A program made the translations under genes and the position numbers. Under the pieces are notes generated by a model that was given only the letters and a program-made list of their open reading frames with translations, was not told the origin of the DNA and searched no databases. From Cyprinodon diabolis (lineage: Eukaryota; Chordata; Actinopteri; Cyprinodontiformes; Cyprinodontidae), in assembly GCA_030533445.1 (NCBI GenBank), contig CM060081.1, positions 20,567,611-20,631,610 of the forward strand: a stretch of DNA of 64,000 nucleotides, given 5' to 3'. Positions 1-13,897 of the stretch are shown here, piece by piece. Positions within the stretch are counted from its first letter, which is position 1. Every line of letters begins with the position of its first letter.

Positions 1-630
1 TGACAGGTCAACACAACAGCCTATCACTGCAGTTATCATTACTGGGTATCTCACAGGTTTTCAAGTATGCAAAGTTTAGCCCTTGCTATCACAATGATGA
101 AAACTCAAGGTATTTATTCTTGCGGGACTACTCAAGGTTGCAGAAGTAGATCATTCCCAATTACATGACAATAATATCTAGGGGAATGTTTCTTAGCATC
201 TTGGATCACGACTTCTAGCACCCCTTCTTTCCCTAGGTTTGGGTTTTAACTTTTCCGGATCATTCAGTGAATCTCAAAGAATCATAACTCCAACTGCTTG
301 GTCACTCATTTTTTCTAGCTTTAGCTCCTCAATCCATCCACACCTCCCCTCCTTGTTAAATACTCGATGTTCCCTTAGCCTATGAGTAGGCATGATCAGC
401 ATTGACATTTACTTCTCCTCTCCACTTTGCGCTTATTGTCTTTTCTCAATTTCTGTAGGCACTCAGTCCATTTACGCAAACTACAACAGCACACAATCTC
501 TTTATGAGCTCTCATCATTTTTTTCAATAAAAGTAGCGCATACTCATGCGCTATAAACCGCTCTCTCTCTCTTTCCCCCTTTCTCTACCGGTGTGTCCCT
601 TGCATCGTTGAGTTTTTATTAGTCACCTAA
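1..630. other. AT-rich intergenic sequence, nothing recognised
   Basis: No coding frame, repeat or RNA signature that I recognise. A CT-rich tract lies near 563-592, just upstream of the BED-finger remnant. It could be old transposon leader sequence, but I cannot show this. Confidence 0.5.
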
Positions 631-897
631 ATGGATAAGAAAATCACAGTAAGATGCACTTTATGTGCTGGCTGGCAGATGACGCAACTGTCTATGGCTC
701 AAAATAGAGCAAGTAACCTCAAGAATCACCTCCAAATAGTGCACCACAACCTTAAGTTATGGACTAAACAACCTTTTACTAGCAATAATTTGGAAGATCA
801 TGGAATGACCAAATGTAAACAACAAAAGTTGGATTTCACCAGACTCGAGGTGAAGATGTTTGACTTAAGAGAAGTGAGAAGATTGATGACTGAATAA
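631..897 (+). pseudogene. BED-type zinc-finger remnant, probably from a hAT transposase
   Basis: An 88-residue frame starts at the ATG at 631. It contains a C-x2-C pair (CTLC, residues 9-12) followed about 35-40 residues later by SNLKNHLQIVHH, which supplies the histidines of a BED/C2H2-like finger. BED fingers open hAT transposases and ZBED host proteins, where they bind transposon ends. The frame stops soon after the finger, and no catalytic hAT domain follows in the next kilobase, so I read it as a transposon fragment rather than a working gene. The aromatic residues usual before the first cysteine pair are not obvious, so the assignment is moderate. Confidence 0.45.
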
Positions 898-1886
898 GTC
901 TTGGAGGATGCCCAACCTCTTTCTACAGCTATGTCACCTGGCATTTCAAAAAATTGTCAGCGAAATCCCTTTTCAACTGATTGACAAGATAAAAAATAAT
1001 CTATATTAATTTTGTCCTGTTGTTAAAGTATAAACACGTTTTTAACAGTTCATTTAGCAACAACAGTATAAAACTACAGGTCATTTTTATTTAATGGAAA
1101 TCTGACTTTTTTTGTTCTAAATCATCTTGTTTGTTTTTCTTTTATTGTAAACAAGAAACATGATCACATCTACATGATTATAGTGTGACTCATTTGTCAA
1201 ACCTCATGTACCAAAAGAGATTGCAGATTGGTTGCAGATGCAGATTAGTTTTCAATGTTTTCAGATGTGTGGACCTTTAAATGAATTATTCAATTTATTA
1301 AGTGATAGCAAAAATAATTTAACCTCTACTTAAAATTCCAATAAGGAGAAAGGTTTCCAAACTCTTAGACATTTTAAAATATTAAAAGTAACAACATAGT
1401 TACTTACTAACTATTACTAACTATTGGCTAGCAACTGAGTTACTAACTCAGCAACTTTTCTGGAGAAGGACGCCTTTAATTAATTTAATCTTATATTACT
1501 CGTATTAATTTAAAGTATGTATGAGGGGAAAGGGAGTGACCATACAGTGTCTCTGAGCAAGGGGCCAAAGCTCAGGGCTACTGACCTCTGCCACGGAAAC
1601 ATTTTCTCTTATCCCCCATTAATTCTGTTTCCAGTGAATGAGGTAGAGATAGATACGACTGCTCTGTAACAAAACTATCATCATTGGGATTAATCTACCC
1701 AACATGTTTGTTTCCATGTAAGTGTCAGTTTTCTAGAGTTGGAATTTATTATATAAAAATTCCAGAGCAGTGTTTTTGAATATTGAATTATTTGAAATCA
1801 GGATTAGCATTTGTGAAAAAAAAAAAAATCCAGAAAAAAATTTAGTATATCCGTGTGTTTTTTTTTCCTGTCCAAATTTCTGTATT
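898..1886. other. AT-rich sequence, nothing recognised
   Basis: High A+T with short poly-A and poly-T runs (about 1817-1829 and 1858-1867). I see no gene or classified repeat between the BED remnant and the solo LTR. Confidence 0.5.
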
Positions 1887-2596
1887 TGTCATGATCGGTT
1901 TTAGAGATAAACCCACATGCAGAACACCACTGAGACTTGGTAAAAAGTTTAACAGAGTTTATTAGTTTTCACACAAAGAAGACAAGATTCAGGTTCAGGT
2001 CCGGGCAGGATTCTCTGGCGTCTGCAGAGACGGATAGTTGGTTAGCTGGGTATGCAGATAAGTTAAATGGATTCTCAGATATTTCAGTGGATACCTTGAA
2101 GAGGTCCAGGTTTGTTCAGAGAGAGGGAACCAGTTGGGATCAGAGACAGTTGGTTCAGCAGAGTGCTTAGGCAGCAGCAGCGTCTTACTTCTGACTTCCA
2201 GTGATCAGACCTTGGTTGAAGTGATCAGCTCTTTCCTAAGAGCAGCAGGTGGATTCCAGAAAGTAGTCTTCAGGTTTGGGTCTCTAGGGCAGGCAGGCAG
2301 ATTCAGGTTAAGCTCATCCAGAGCTTCTCTCGAGAGACAGGTTTCCTTGGAGCGAGAAGACAGAGGCAATTAGTTTAAGGTTTCTCTAGGAAAATAACTA
2401 TTAGTAAATTCAGAGGCTCAGGTTCGCTAACCAAACTTAACACTAACACTGCGGCGTCGAAGCAAGGTCTGGCAGCTGCTTATGAAGGCCGGTCTCCTGA
2501 TGAGCTGATGAGCGTCAGCTGGGCTGGGGGGCTCCAGCCCAGGAGGATCCACAGCGCACTCTGCTGGAGAAGGTGGAGAAACTCCAGATCCCAACA
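1887..2596 (-). mobile_element. Solo LTR of a Ty3/gypsy-like element (same family as 47859-48644)
   Basis: The 710-bp block begins TGTCATGATC and ends CAACA on the plus strand. It is flanked on both sides by GTATT (1882-1886 and 2597-2601), a 5-bp target-site duplication. Read on the minus strand it starts TGTTGG and ends ATGACA, with a polyadenylation signal at 1958-1963 (TTTATT on the plus strand). The duplication directly outside a single LTR shows the internal part was lost by LTR-LTR recombination. It aligns along most of its length with the 5' LTR of the gag-bearing element near 48 kb. A GT...AG segment occupies 2022-2094. The open frames inside are incidental. Confidence 0.88.
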
Positions 2597-5500
2597 GTAT
2601 TAAATTGAGTTACCCCTGTCCACAAATTTTAAAAAGTAGCCTTTGATTATTACAGTCAAATTAACCATTTAATTCAATACTGCACTTTTATAGAGCATTT
2701 AATGAATCAAAGCTTTGATGGCAAACATTTAGATATATGGTATTTGCCTGCAATACTTCCTTAGAATTAAATTATATTCCTCCTAAAAAAGTTCCCTCAT
2801 TCCTTATTATGCTGCCTCAGTAATTTCTTTCTCCCTTCTCTTACAGACTTGCATAAAGTCTACATGGAGTTAAAAGGCCAGAGCTCATAGTAAAACGTTT
2901 TTCTTCTAAACCAGTTCCCATTAGACATACTGAGATATGGAATAAAATTTCTCATTAACACTTTTCTCCTGAGGGGATTTTTAGCCTAAGCCTTAAGGGG
3001 TGTAAAGAAAACATTCTGAGTGAATTTGCCTAAGGGGGTATAATCTACTGTTACACAAGCAGTGTAAGTGTGAACCTTTAAAATATCAAATGGTTGAGCA
3101 GGTGTATGCCAACCTGAAGGGGAATAATGTTTCCTAAGGGGCTGTCCATTTAATATATGTCTCAGGAAGTTGGCAATTAGCCTTAGAGCTGAATTTTATA
3201 GGATGAGATCATGTTGTACATTTAAAGATTATAAGGCGCCATAAAAACATTTTGCAAAGAGGTATATCATTTTACTGTGCACCACTCTGTGCATCAGATC
3301 TGTATTTGACCTTCAGAAGGGGCTAGTACAATGGCAAGAAAATCGCCTCCTCTTCAAAGACTACCTGGATTAAAAAAACAAACTGAAGTTGAAAGTTATT
3401 TTTATACTGTCAATCATAAACTGGTTTAATTTAAATAAATATTAAAAATTAAATGAAACTAAGTAATTTAGCTTTAACAAATTATGACTCTTTTTTTAAA
3501 TTGGGTTCAAAATAACATTTAGCAGAGGAACCGGAGCTATCACCTTAATTTTCAAATCATAATCAAAACAGACCTGCAAAGGAGAAACAAATAAATGGTT
3601 TTGAGGGACTTATCAGTCACTATGACTGTTAAAGCGGTTATTATCATCAGATCATTTTTTAGTAGTATGACTTCAGTACAGGAGCCGTAACAGGGGATAG
3701 GACCAGTTCTACAAGGGCACAGGCCACTGTTGGCAGCTGTCTGGAACCCCTCCTGGGGAACACAGAAACATTTGAAGAGAGTGACAGAAGGACATAGATG
3801 AAACAGAGAAGCACAGATGTGTGAGTGCAGGCAAAGACAGTTTTAGACAATAATGTTAAAGCAAAAACACACCCTCTCCTTACACTATAGAGATGTATCA
3901 CATATGGAAAGAAACGAGCACTGAGAGACAACAAGAGAAAGACCATTACAGAAATTAAACATTAGGTGTGAGTGTGTTTGTGATTAATTGAGGTAAATTT
4001 TGCAATATATTCCTGGCCCAATAGACGAATAAGAATACATGTACATAAGCCAGTGTGTTGCTTTGCATGTGTATTGCATTTGTTTCCCTCGGGGGGGGCC
4101 TGCGACAGTTTGTGCCCAGGGGACTTTGTACTTTTAATCCAGCCCTTTTCAGACGACTTGTTATCCAGTCAGTATTCCATTTTGCTTTACTTAAAATATT
4201 TTCCCACCTATTATCTTCACCACAAAATGAATATACATGAGTAGAAATGAAAAATTAGGACATTTAAAACTTCATGAGTTTGGAAAAATATGATCAAGGG
4301 GAAAAAAGTATTTCAATTACATCTGGAGTCAGATGGTAAATATGCTGTTTAACAATTAATATGCAAATGATATGCAATTTATTTGCAGAGCTTTTTTTCT
4401 AAAACAATGAATAGTTTAAATATACAAAAATATACAGAAATATCTGTGTGTCATGCCTCCTCAGCCGAATCAACATCTCTCAATTTCCAGTGTTGTTTCA
4501 CGTTTTAGCATAGAGATGCCCCACAAATCTGGTTAAGTAGACAAACATGCAACAAGCACATTTACTGACTTAGATTATCTATGGTGTTATCCGGAGACCA
4601 AACATTAAGCAGGAAAAAAAGTAGCGTTGTGCTCTAAACTGGCTGGTAATGGGTGTTTTATTGAGCAAATTAGTTTACAATTGCCTTATTCAGTCCCATT
4701 ACAAGAAACAAAGGGCTGATCCAGGCAACAGTTTTTTGTTAATACTTTTTGACAAAAATGATTATTCAACCAAGTCATTACCTGGTATTTTACACATACT
4801 ATCCTTCTGAAATTGTCTTTAGATTCATGTTTAATATATTTACTAATTCATTACATTTAGCAAGTAATCATCTCTGCCTCTTATACTCTGCATTTGGGCC
4901 CACAACAATATCCACCAACGTTGACATTGGTGTGGTCAGCTGTTCTGCATTTTGTAAATGTGAGCATCATGAGTAAGCATACAAAACATATATATATATA
5001 TATTGGGTTGATGTACTCTGTTTATTCTACAGTGGTGCACATTAATGATATCTGTATCTTTTGTGAAAGCTTTCTTGCTTTTATTAACAATTGTCTGTCT
5101 AAAAGTAAATTTAAAATGAAAATCATTTTTTTTTCTTAGGCAGAGAAAGGCATGACTTGGCTTAACAGCCACTGCTCTTAGCAGAGGTTTCCAACTTTCT
5201 GTCCTTGGTAGGTATCAAAACAAAACAACAACTAAGTGATTGAAAGTGCTTATAAATCTTTTTTGTTGTTGTTGGTTGTTTATTTTTATTTTTTTTAGTT
5301 TGTGCTTCCATTATCTATTTGACGTCCTCAGTCCAACATACAAAGGAAACAAAAATCAATGCACTTGAGGAGTGGTTGGAGGGCCTTTATCCTCTGCGGC
5401 GGATGATTTGGCTATGTGAATTATTCATCAGCAGAGAGCTATTGCCTTTGCTGGTGAGCTCAGAGGATAGAAATAACAGCTTTTCCTTATCACTCTTAAT

Positions 5501-6040
5501 CTTAGGAGCTGAAGTAATGCAATTTTCAACATTTAGCACTTAATGGCATGTCAGAGAGGCAACATGATCTAAGACCATTAGGGCTATTTTATGCTGAGGT
5601 TCAAAACAGCCTTTTTTGCTCTTATCTGTGCTTCTGAGCTCTTTGAGGAAACAGAAAACCATCAAAGGTGTGAGGAAAGTCAAGTTTTAGGACACTACTA
5701 ACCCATGAAATTTGAGAATGTCTTTGACACTTTCCCTTTATTCTGGTGGTTGCCCTTACATAGCCCATTTTCAACATTCCATTACCTAAAAACCAGAGAG
5801 TTTTAAATAATTTGTTATTTTTCCCCTGCAAGCCTATTAGGAAAAAAGTTAATTAGTGCCATCACACGATCTGACAAAATAGCGGAAAATAGGGTTAAAT
5901 ATCGAAGTTCTAATTTTAAATATATTCAAATCCACACAACGTTTAGTTATTTGTTCTCCTACAGAAGTTGTTTGTTTATTTTTTTCTTTTTTTGGATTTG
6001 AAAAGTCCAACAAATTGTGTTCTCTACCATCAAAAATTGA
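2597..6040. other. AT-rich intergenic sequence, nothing recognised
   Basis: About 3.4 kb without a supported gene. The short open frames here show no family resemblance and have ordinary low-complexity composition. A (TA)n run lies near 4986-5002 and a G run near 4090-4097. Conserved non-coding DNA could be present but cannot be judged from one sequence. Confidence 0.45.
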
Positions 6041-6535
6041 CTTGAATACTACCTCAAAAAATAAACATAGAAGCAAGTTATAAAACAAAGCAAGGAGTCA
6101 AACTGTGGAACGAACTACAAAATGATGTTAAAAATGCCAAATCACTGTACATGTTTAAGAGAATGTTAAAGACTGGATTCTTGAAGAAGTATGAAATAGT
6201 ATAAAGTGAGCTCATACTATCGTTGTTTAGTTGAGATTGACGACTGACTTTGTTTTTGTTGCAGAAGATAACCATTTTTTTCCCTGTTTAGTTTCAGAGC
6301 TGAGAAAAAAGGGGCAGATATTATAAGATTTTTTTCTTCTTTCTGCTGCCTTTCATTTCATTTTCTTTTAAAATTTTGAAATACATATGTAGTATGTCTG
6401 TGTGTGTATATATGTATGTAATGTATACAGATGGATATGTAGGTATGTATGGATGGAGGTGTATTTTTTTATTCAATGAAATGAATGAATAAATAAATAA
6501 ATAATAAATAAATAAAATAAATAAATAAAACCTTG
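6040..6535 (+). mobile_element. 3' end of a CR1-like LINE (C-terminal RT-ORF fragment, 3' UTR and AAAT-rich tail)
   Basis: Plus-strand codons from about 6060 to 6200 read GVKLWNELQNDVKNAKSLYM and then a short basic tail before a stop. This W-N-x-L ... F-K-x-x-L-K pattern is typical of the extreme C-terminus of CR1/L2-type LINE ORF2. About 300 bp of 3' UTR follows, then an A-rich (AAAT)n tail at about 6485-6530, as expected for a 5'-truncated LINE copy. The upstream boundary is unclear, and the clade is uncertain because no RT motif remains. Confidence 0.5.
6481..6530. repeat. (AAAT)n microsatellite
   Basis: Repeated AAAT/AATA units. It forms the probable 3' tail of the LINE fragment immediately upstream. 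Confidence 0.85.
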
Positions 6536-7934
6536 TAGTTGTTTTAAATTGTTTTTGACTGATGCATGTCTTTTCACCTGTGTTTTGGTCAGAACCCGAT
6601 AAGATGATCAGTAGCATTGCCAGAAGTAGATGGTTACTAATGTTCAAGGGTGTGTACACTACCAAAGCATCTAACATAACTACCTGAAATTTGGGTGTCT
6701 AACTTGGGCATAACTAAGTACCCAAATTTATGTATAAGCTTCTATTTCTAAGAATTTTTATTATTTAAAACTAGTTATAAAGGTTCCAGACAATTTTGTG
6801 TGTATATGTAGAGCAAGAGAAAATGGTGTCACTTTATCAGAGAGCTTTTGGTTTCATAAGAAAAAAGACTTTTTGCCACCTCCTCACTTGCCACCTTTAT
6901 TTCTATCAGTGCTTTTTGTCAACCATCTAAAAAAGAATACATAATTGCTTCTTTAGAAACGCCATTTTGATCTGATTCTCTCAGTGACATGCTATGAAAA
7001 TTGTACAGCAATACTTTTACAGATATATAGATATTTCCAATTATTCTGTCACCATGGACATGTCTTCACATGTATTTAGTGCTTGTCATTCTTTGAATCC
7101 AGTGCCAAAATTAAATGAAACAGAGATCAATATGGAGGAGATTCCACTCTTTTAGGAATTCACACCTTTGTGTGTTACTTAATATCATGGTAGTTTCTTG
7201 TGTTACTGTAATATTGTCCAGGCACAAGATTAAATCATCCTATTCATCATAATCATCTAATCATCATCTAATCATCATAACCTATTAAAGGACAGAAGCC
7301 CAGATCAAAATACTCTGGAAGAAGTCTTGGCAGTGCAAAAATAGATTTTAAATCAAGGATAACTGCAATATTTTATAACTTCTTATATTAGTAAGGTGAT
7401 AAAGTACATAAGTGATAAATTGTTAGACTTAAGGGTTTCCGTCTCAATTTTAGTATATAACATCACAGAAAACTTTAAACAATCCCACAACTCCCTCTAC
7501 ACATAGGCAATGAGATAGTCCAATCTCAAATGGCTTCCATGGCCTCTATCAACATTCCACTATAAACAGAAAGGTTTCCCTGGTGGAAAATCCTTGAAAA
7601 ACTCTGAATAAGCTGGATAAACTTTAGAGAGCACAGTTCATGATGGCATCAACAAAAGAATGCAAACTGAGTGTGCAGTGATAGAAATGGTACATAACCA
7701 GCCAAGAACCTTAATAGAAAAATTGTGCATAAACTGTCCCCGCTACTGTGTTTTAAGCAAAATATTCACATGCTACAGAAAAAATTAGAGGTTGATTATT
7801 AAAGAAAGCACCTAACACTGTTTAAGGTTAAAACCAGTGATGGCTGGTGGAGTTTTCTCCAGCAGGGTCTATAACTTCAAAATAGACATATAACAAAACC
7901 TAATCAAATGTATGCTAAGGTATCACACCAGTAT
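6536..7934. other. AT-rich sequence, nothing recognised
   Basis: No supported gene. A short imperfect run of TCATCATAA/TCATCTAA units lies near 7244-7280. Nothing else stands out. Confidence 0.45.
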
Positions 7935-7939
7935 ATTTA

Positions 7940-8828
7940 TGTCATGATCTGGCCTGTTTGCTCCTCCTTAGTTAGTCATTCCTTTCACCTGCCATTTTTC
8001 CTCCCTGCCTCAATTATAATTTATTCCTCTCACCTGTTTCCTCCGGTTTATATTCAGTTCAGCCTGAGCATTCAGTGCCAGATCATTACTTGTCCTTTTG
8101 TTAGTCTGTCTGTTCAGTTTTTGCCTTGGTCCATGCCCTGGATCCTGGTAGCCAGTGGAAAGAGGGTTTTTGTGTTTGTCTCATCTCCCGATCGTCCACT
8201 GTTCCTCCCTCGCAAAGTCCTCTGGGTTTTTGGCTCTATATGTGGGGAGTTTCAGTTTTTATCTCAGTAAGACTGGTTCCAGGCAGGTGACCAGTTTAAA
8301 GTCCTGCATCAAGTTCTGGTTCCACATCCCGTCTCGGCTACCCTCTTCCACTGCGCCTGCTCATCTGCACCTGATCCTGTCTGCTCCTGTGCGTGACCAA
8401 CCTGGTCACGCTTTCGGGCCCTGTCAGACTCAGAACCTGCCTGGGAGCTTGTGGATGCCTGGAAGCCTGGATCCTGCCACCTGTCTGTTCAAGCCTGATC
8501 TGGATCCTGTTCCTGTCTGTTCTGGATCCCTGACCTGGATCGGCTTCCAGCATGTCCTCTGGAACTGCAGCACTTGGGGGACATTCTTGGACTGGACTGT
8601 TAAACCAGGTAAGTGGCCAACTCAGATAATCATCTTCTGTCAGATGATCGTGGTCACTTACCTGTGTTTCTCCTGCAGAGTGTCTGTGATTGGGCGGTGT
8701 CCCGCTCCCCATCCTGCAGTGTCTGCGAGCCACAGCTCCACTTTAGTTTTTGTTTTATTTAATAAACTTTTTGAACTTTCCTACTGACTGTCTCTCCTTG
8801 AATACTGGGTCCATCTGTCCGTGTTTCA
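7940..8828 (+). mobile_element. Solo LTR, 889 bp, with 5-bp target duplication
   Basis: The block starts TGTCATGATC and ends GTTTCA. It is flanked by ATTTA at 7935-7939 and at 8829-8833. AATAAA lies at 8761-8766, with the terminal U5-like part after it. A GT...AG segment of 70 bp lies at 8609-8678 (donor CAG|GTAAGT, acceptor TTTCTCCTGCAG). The 3' third aligns with the LTR fragment at 20340-20735. Family by structure: Ty3/gypsy-like. The 210-residue open frame across it is a shadow of CT-rich LTR sequence, not a gene. Confidence 0.88.
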
Positions 8829-8879
8829 ATTTACACAAATGCCACTAAAAAGAAAACATAAATTTTTCTGAAAACTGCG

Positions 8880-9312
8880 TTAAATCAGTCATACCTGTCG
8901 CACTCCATGCTGGTTCAGACAATGACATTTAAAAAAGGAGGCAGGGAAAGCAGAATAAAGCGTTAGCCTTGCTGCATGCTCTTAGCAAAGCCTTGTTGCT
9001 GAATAATCATACAAACCTGTCAATCAGCTGCAGATATTTTGCAAATAAAGTTGCTTGCAGATCTGGGCGCAGGAGAGTTGTGCCCCAGGATAGTCTTATC
9101 TTTTGCATCGAAGCTGCTGCCCCCAACCCCCCCCCCCCCCCCCCCCCCCGCAGGGTGGAATAGGTCACCAATCCAACGACGAGCTAAACAGCTTTACCCA
9201 TCATTAAAGTCATTTAAAATTTATAATCAGATTTTTTTTTTTTATGTCCTAATCAACGTCATTGGGTTAGTGAGGTAGCACTCTTGCGCCCTCTATTGGC
9301 CAGCAGCCACTG
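8880..9312 (+). repeat. Dispersed repeat, copy 1 (second copy 17489-18034)
   Basis: Shares blocks in the same order and orientation with 17489-18034: a TTAAATCAGTC start, GGAGGCAGGGAAAGCAGAAT near 8938-8957, a conserved middle, and an end reading CCTCTATTGGCCAGC. A poly-C run (9127-9149) interrupts this copy. No coding capacity or clear terminal inverted repeats are visible, so the class (MITE, or a fragment of a larger element) is unknown. Confidence 0.6.
9127..9149. repeat. Poly-C tract
   Basis: A long run of C ending CCGCAGG inside dispersed-repeat copy 1. Runs like this are error-prone in sequencing, so the exact length is unreliable. Confidence 0.9.
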
Positions 9313-12300
9313 GTTTAAACCCATGCGAGAAGTGCAAATACTATTGGAGCAAAACATTACACCCAGGTAACCAACAGCACCAATTACAGCACAGCATTTT
9401 GGACATTTTTTTTCTGTATAATGGTACAGAAAGGCATACACTATTTTCAGGTAATACAACTTAATGAGGGGATGATAAATCTGGTTTAAACTAGCATGCC
9501 ACTTACTGAGAGAAGAAGTGAAGTTTATATTTAGCCACTTCAGATTTCGGTTAAAAGTGGTCATTAACCACTTGAAAATCATCCTCTCATTTTACTTTTC
9601 ATTATTTTGTTTTAAAGATACTTTAATATCCGCCGGCATAACATTGGAACCTTCTATACTGTACCATCATTTTTTTTTTGAGCTGTAATAAAATGCTGAA
9701 AAATGCTAAAACAAAAGGAAAGCATCTGATCAGGTTCTTCTGATCATTCCAAACCCTTTCAGTGATTTCATTGAGGTTAAAGTCATGAATATGTGCCTCT
9801 AGCCTATTTGTAAATAAAACATCTCTTTAAGAAACCCATTGCTTTAACACATTAATTTGACTGTAGGCATTTCGGTTCAATGAGGAAAAGCAGAGTAAAT
9901 AAATGACTGTGATATACTCTTGCCTCCAAAATGACTTAAATGAACTGGAGCAGAGTTGAAGGAAAACACCAGAGCTCTGAATAGTCCTCTAATACACAAG
10001 GAAATAAAGGTCAGATTCCACAAGCTGGAATTAGTGTATTCAAAGCTGCCACTGCAGAAATGCTTGTGACATAGTTTCACAAAAAAGTTCAGATCAGGAG
10101 TGGTTTTGGGCCCCTGAGCACAGATGAAGTGCTGTGCCCCCAACCTGGAAATGAGCAAAAATAGGCTTAGACTTAGACTCAACTTAATTTATCCCTTGGG
10201 AACACTCCTTCAGGGAAATTTATATAGTTCAAAAGAGAATAAAAATGTTGTTGTGACCTGGAATATATTTCCTTTAGATATAAAAGTGTCTGCACTGTGA
10301 GAGCTAAGGAAAGACTAAAAAATACACTGTTTAACAGTTGGTTCTTCTTGATTTAAATATCTTTGGTAGCATCTCTGTAGGTTCTGTTGGACCCAGGGAC
10401 CTCAGTGGTTTGCTCAGCTTTTCAAATTAAATAATATATTTGGCAGCTGTTCAAACTGCTTTTGCTGGCCAGGTGAATTGCCAGGCCATCAAAAGCACCT
10501 AAACTTGATACATTTCTCACAGGTTTCGCATTTTGAACGCATCATAAATCCAAAAGCTAGGATAGGCTATCGTGCATAGCTACTTTAAAACATGCTGAAA
10601 TATATAATAGATCAGTGACTGCATCCTTCAAGGTCTACCTTGTCCTTTAAAAGAAACTTGACAGATGAAATATGGATTTCCTGTTTGTTGCCAGTTGACA
10701 GAAGATCTGTTTAAATCTGTGTACGAACTTCAAATGACATATAATTTTTGTTTTACTGCAACGTAATATTTGTAGCAAAATTAAAAGCGAAGGTGTAACT
10801 TGTAAAGCTAAATTTGTATCTCACAGCAGCCGAATTGGGGAGTTGTATTCACTGATTTGTAATTGAGTTAAGGAAAAAAACATAAAAAATTGGAAAGATT
10901 TAAATAAAACTGTTTGAATTTGTTTGTATCAGTTAGATCAACAGAAGCAAAACTAAGAGGGCAAGGGATTTTTTTGTGATATTTTTTATTTCTGATTCTA
11001 GGAACACAAAGAGATAGAAATGGTTTTTGTAATTGCTAATGTTAGTAAAACCCCTATTACAAAATGTCTATTTCAGTTCTATCTACAACTTTAAATTCAG
11101 TTACAATCCACAAATACTTGTGAATCAAAATTACTATAGTAATGAGCATAAACTATATCAAAAAGACTGATCTATGTCAGAAGACAGGTACTCACAGTGA
11201 GATGTGAAAAGGGCAGATGTAAGAGTGACAGGAAAAGAGGATTGTGTGATCAGCAACCAGCAATCTCATCCTGACATCGCTCACAGCAGAGTTTAACACC
11301 ATAATTGATTACTATAACACATTCATATCACCCCATGATTTTGGTGACATGAATGTGTGAACCACGTTAGCAGAATCATATCTCTTGTTATTTCCAGTGC
11401 ACAAATCTCTGACGCAACTTCACACATTCTTAAGAAAAAAATAGAAAACTAATTTGCCATTTATACAAATTATAGCAGTACAAGAAATGCTATCTCCTTT
11501 AAAAAATAAACTGGCTTCTGTCAATCTTACTTCATCTAATAAATCTACTTTCATACTGCAACCTCTCACAAAAATATGAAATGACCAAGCCACTGTCAAG
11601 TTATTTTTTAATCTGCCCTGACTCAACAAGGCCTGGCCCCTAACATAGGATGCAAAGTCATTCACTAGGTTTGTTACACACATTAGATTTAAAACAAACA
11701 TTGCATGTTTGTCAGATGAGGATCTTACTAAAGAATGATCAGCATTTTTTGTTAAAAATTTATAGGGAGAGGATTCTACAACCCAGTTGACAGGATATGA
11801 GATTATTTTTTTTTAGTCTGTTTAATTTCAGCGACATGCCGTTTATTTTATTTCTATTTATTCATTTTTACAGCACATGAAGAAATACTGACATTATTTT
11901 CAGATTACACATAAATACATAAATACACTAATTCCGCCGGGGGAAAGGAATGACTTTAGAGTTAGAATTAGGATTCACTCGGTGCTAGCAACCCACTGGC
12001 ACAATCTGAAGTCATTCTTTGGGTCTGCTAACCACTAATAACAATCATGCGTATGCATGTGTATTACTAAGGGTATGCTGGCCTGATGGGGTATGCTGAG
12101 CTGACAGTATACCGGCCAGGTAAGGCCAATTAAAATCAGAGTAATCAGGAAAAAGGACCGTTGAGAAGATCTGGTTTGTCAAATAAAAATATGGTAACGA
12201 TAGATCGGTAACTACAAATTAGAGCATAATTCCTATATATTCCCAAAATCTAAGACCATTTAATTAAATTATTGGAAGCAAATTATCGGTACTTCAACAT

Positions 12301-13897
12301 ATTTGGAAGGACATTTCTCATCTCGAACAAAATATTTATTTGAGAGGCTTAAAAGTTTCATCAAATCCAATCACAACAACTTCCAAAAGAACATCTGACA
12401 ACTTCAAATCAAACTTCTTATCGCAGGCATGGATGAAGAGATGCTGAGTTTGGAGGTAGAGAAGAAACTAATTTTGTTTGATTACTCCTATTACAAGGAC
12501 CAACAACAAAAAAATAATGTTTGGGCAGAAAAATGTGATTGATGCTGATGGTGAGTTTTAATATGTCATATTTAATCAAGTTTTTATTTCCTCATGGTTT
12601 TCTCCCATGAATTAAACAATATTATCATCAATAAATAAGAAATGGAGAGCCACTCATGTTTTTTAGTTTCTCTGCTAATACAGCCCTTAAATCATTTGTA
12701 CTTCTAGAAAGAGTAGCTAGCTTTAAAACTTGTCCAGGTTAAAATAAGATCAAACCATATGGGCACATCTGAATCCATTTGTGAGAAGCACAGATGAGAA
12801 ATATAGAGTCTTCATAAAAGTCTTTCTTTTCAGAATGCTTTAAATGTAACATGTCATGTGTGGACAAAAATAAAGTGGATCAAGGTGTCATATTTGTTGT
12901 AGATTAGTAATACATAAATACAACTGCTTTTAACTGAAAAATAGAATGCCAACTTTGGATTAGACACATGACATGTGACACAATCCTCTGAAGGATTTAA
13001 TAAAATCCCTTCATAGTGAGAAAGCATAATAACTTCTCTAAAACCTAGGTTATACTGTTTGTTTCAGCTAAATTATACAAATTAAATAATTAACTTTCCT
13101 CTACCAGTGGAAATAATTTCCGCTCAATTTTTTTTTATGCAGGAATTGTATTTTATGCTATCAGTCCACAAAAACAGTTAATCCTGCATGCAATTTCCAA
13201 ATAGGCACATTTCTGCTCAGCAGAATCTTTACTGTGAATATTTCCACAGGCCAGTGACAATCTAATTTGCTTTATATCTTTAAATATTTTCCACTCTGAG
13301 CCCTCTTTTGTGTTTAAGTGTGTGCTAAGGAAAAGTGTCAACACAGAGAAAGAAAGCTCAGTATTGGTCACAGGAGGGCATGTCATCCTATAAAACAAGC
13401 AAGTTCCTAATGATTTTTTTCAGAAACTAATTTTCTGCTTTGTGGCACAGCCCGTAAAACAAGGTTGTTCTCCTCCATCGAGGGATGAATAGAGATTTAA
13501 GTGTCCTTTCCCTTCATTCTCTTTCAAATGCATTCACACATTGCTCGGCTAAAAACTAAAGGCTCTCCCTAAAGGCTCTTTGCATATTTTTAACACATAA
13601 AAGGCATATTCTAAATATTTTCCATTTCTGTTTATTTTTTTATATCATACATTTACTATTGTGTCACATTTATGTGACACCTTCCTGCAGATTACATGCA
13701 ATTTCTTTTTATAAAGAATCCAAACTTCATTGGAGAGAAGAAATCAGCTTGGCAATAATGCTGAATTTAGCTTTGATATACTGAGCCCTTGCTAATATAG
13801 GACTTTAATGCCTGCACCTTCCAAGACTCCCAGAACTCTGATACGATCCTTGGAGGTTACACACCAGAGTTGTTTTCGTCAACAATGACAAGGATGG
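9313..13897. other. AT-rich intergenic sequence, nothing recognised
   Basis: About 4.6 kb with no supported gene or classified element. Open frames are short and non-repetitive with no recognisable family. It may hold regulatory or conserved non-coding DNA, which this sequence alone cannot show. Confidence 0.45.

Noticed and set aside
8155..8787. A 210-codon plus frame
   Set aside because: Lies wholly inside a solo LTR with target duplications, spans the candidate intron and has no protein family character.
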